A stretch of 64,000 nucleotides of DNA from contig JBBBDQ010000399.1 of assembly GCA_037127315.1 (NCBI GenBank), positions 742,501 to 806,500 on the forward strand. The letters are read 5' to 3'. Positions 62,651-64,000 of the stretch are shown in pieces. This DNA is from Ascarosepion bandense (Eukaryota; Mollusca; Cephalopoda; Sepiida; Sepiidae). The translations under genes were made by a program, and so were the position numbers. Each line of letters starts with the position of its first letter. The stretch's first letter is position 1. The notes beneath the pieces are model-generated. The model worked only from the letters and a program-made list of their open reading frames with translations, searched no databases and had not been told where the DNA came from.

Positions 62651-62813
62651 AGAAAAAAACGTACAATTGAGAATCTGTAATGTGATCGATCCCGACTTGG
62701 CAGCTCAGTTGCAGTCACTATCTCACCGGCGTAATGTGTCTTTTCTGTGTCTTTTCTACAAATACTTTCACGGTTTCTGCTCCAAGGAATTTGGTTCACT
62801 GATGCTCCCTATG

Positions 62814-63385
62814 TGTTATGTCGCCAAGTGTAAATGAATAACTCAGCAACAGAATCAGAATATAAGTTGTATTCCGCGGAAAGACGGTTAGTATGTACAG
62901 AAGTGATTAGTAATATTTACAATAGAAAAGATACAATAGTCCAATCCGTCGTAAGACGTGTGTATACGTGATTACTTCCGGTACGCCACCGGAAGTGTGT
63001 CTAACACTCGCACTGACTCTCAAGTGACTCTGTACGACTCTGTATGTCTCTGTACGACTCATTATTTAGTCGTCCCTCCCAGTAAGGGCAACATATGACA
63101 CATGGTCAGTTTATATCTGGGATTTCCGGGCTATATGGCCCGGCCAAAAAATATCTGTCTATTTTTGCCCAGTCGTGCTTCTACCCTTCGGCGGAACCAC
63201 GACTGGGTTATTGCTCTCTGCTCGGAAGCAGAGAGCGCCCTCTACCCGAACGCAGAGAGCTGACAGTGTCGTAGAGTCGTCAGTCTAGTGATTCTCGACA
63301 AATCCCTCATGTAGAGAATCCACCATTGTTATATATAGCAATGGGAAAGTCCATTATGTCGTCAAATAGGGGCGGCGCCCTAACA
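62814..63385 (+). mobile_element. Solo LTR, 572 bp
   Basis: Starts TGTTATGTCGCC and ends GGCGCCCTAACA, that is TG...CA with short imperfect inverted ends. The flanking five bases are CTATG and ATATG (four of five identical), fitting a target-site duplication in the LINE. It contains one copy (63058-63270) of the 237-bp three-hairpin unit and a TATATATA word at 63330. A 5-bp duplication fits Ty3/gypsy or BEL elements; no internal region remains. Confidence 0.75.
63058..63270 (+). repeat. Single three-hairpin unit inside the solo LTR
   Basis: Stems: CCGGGC/GCCCGG (63126-63131 with 63138-63143), AGTCGTGCTTC/GAACCACGACT (63171-63181 with 63194-63204, one mismatch), GCTCTCTGCT/AGCAGAGAGC (63213-63222 with 63227-63236). 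Homologous to each of the six units at 48961-50395. Confidence 0.9.
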
Positions 63386-63767
63386 ATATGTAAGAAATTA
63401 CTCGAGTTACTAGTCTACCGACCAAGTCTCACCTTTTAAAAATGAAACTAGTAAAATATAACTTCTACTCTTCAGCTTCTTTTCTCGCACTTCACGTCTG
63501 TGGAATTCCCTTCCGTATCCTTGTTTCCCCGACAGCTACAATCTCCAAGAATTTAAATGTAGTCGTCTACTATCTCACTGACTTGCATCCTTTCTCTAGT
63601 GCTCTTTTCTCCGCCACTCCACTCCCATGACACCAGTATTCTCATCTTACTATTACCCTCTTCCTGACACCCCCTATAATCTGTCCCTCTTCCTCACCCT
63701 TTTCCTGTTACGTAAAACTGCCTTGCTTTGCGTGAAATGATTAGAAAAGATCATATTTACTGGGAGA

Positions 63768-63826
63768 TAATATACTATACTATCTCTATACTATCTCTAT
63801 ACTATCTCTATACTATCTATAATATA
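63768..63826. repeat. 11-bp tandem repeat
   Basis: ACTATCTCTAT is repeated about four times; AT-rich sequence without recognised features follows to the window end. Confidence 0.85.
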
Positions 63827-64000
63827 CTATATGCTTTTTATACTCACACGAAAAATTTAAATAGGGATATGAACGAAAATATTGCCTATAAAAATTTCGA
63901 TAAGCATGACAGTATTGTATTAATTTAGACTTAATAAAATGCTCAAGCGTCAGTCTAACTAGAAGGTTACTGAATAAAGTGTGTCATGTATACGTTACAG

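Larger units (their letters stand above)
62655..63745 (+). mobile_element. Jockey/CR1-like LINE split by a solo LTR
   Basis: The coding end begins at 62655 (RICNVIDPDLAAQLQSL-type words), is interrupted at 62813, resumes at 63386 and ends with TAAAACTGCCTTGCTTTGCG, GTGAAATGATTAGAAAA near 63745. 5'-truncated. Confidence 0.75.

Overview
This window is eukaryotic, non-genic, repeat-dominated DNA. AT content is high, more than 40 tracts are (TA)n-type microsatellites, and every recognisable coding remnant comes from a transposable element: three kinds of non-LTR retrotransposon, Penelope-like elements (PLEs), a Ty3/gypsy pol and Tc1-type ends. The mixture of tRNA-derived short elements, hammerhead ribozymes, PLEs with GIY-YIG endonuclease and abundant (TA)n/(TG)n/(GATA)n suggests a mollusc, most likely a cephalopod such as an octopus. 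That assignment is an inference, not something the sequence proves. I see no intact host protein gene. The only candidate for host transcription is a promoter-like block at 45.6-46.05 kb with a possible non-coding first exon.

Layout. 0-6.5 kb: LINE tails, a deleted Tc1-type element with an insertion, SINE-like repeats and a purine-rich (GAAA)n block. 6.8-9.6 kb: a tandem retrozyme-like array with hammerhead ribozymes, a tRNA-derived SINE with its own hammerhead-like motif, and the first of several PLE modules with terminal inverted repeats. 10.5-12.8 kb: 5' half of an RTE-like LINE. 14.2-15.5 kb: second PLE module and a retrozyme-like unit. 16.2-19.1 kb: decayed Ty3/gypsy pol on the minus strand. 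21.1 kb: inverted pair of hammerhead-like motifs. 23.7-25.6 kb: 31-bp minisatellite. 26.1-28.65 kb: 177-bp tandem repeat split by an RTE-like LINE. 28.9-36.8 kb: PLE pieces, a large palindrome carrying a hammerhead core, and LINE scraps. 36.8-43.7 kb: Jockey/CR1-like LINE copies, one with a VNTR in its 3' UTR, plus another retrozyme-like dimer. 43.7-45.4 kb: end of an R2-like LINE and a PLE. 46.6-47.8 kb: a second, oppositely oriented LINE VNTR. 48.9-50.5 kb: a 237-bp hairpin-rich tandem array. 51.3-56.7 kb: a cluster of LINE fragments with restriction-like endonuclease. 57.4-59.0 kb: degenerate ~90-bp repeats. 59-64 kb: LINE tails, palindromes, a Tc1-type element, a PLE leader with a complete hammerhead, and a solo LTR.

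The common theme is self-cleaving RNA in retroelements. At least four structurally different hammerhead families sit in the window, each attached to a different element type: tRNA-like tandem units, a tRNA-derived SINE, PLE leaders, and the region just 3' of PLE GIY-YIG domains. In the tandem-unit family one helix carries compensatory differences between loci, which argues for selection on RNA structure. PLE proteins are the plausible source of reverse transcriptase for the small non-coding units; this is known for metazoan retrozymes and inferred here.

Most protein remnants contain stops, frameshifts or lost catalytic residues, so nearly all elements look dead. All calls were made by eye; exact repeat boundaries, copy numbers and family assignments need alignment.
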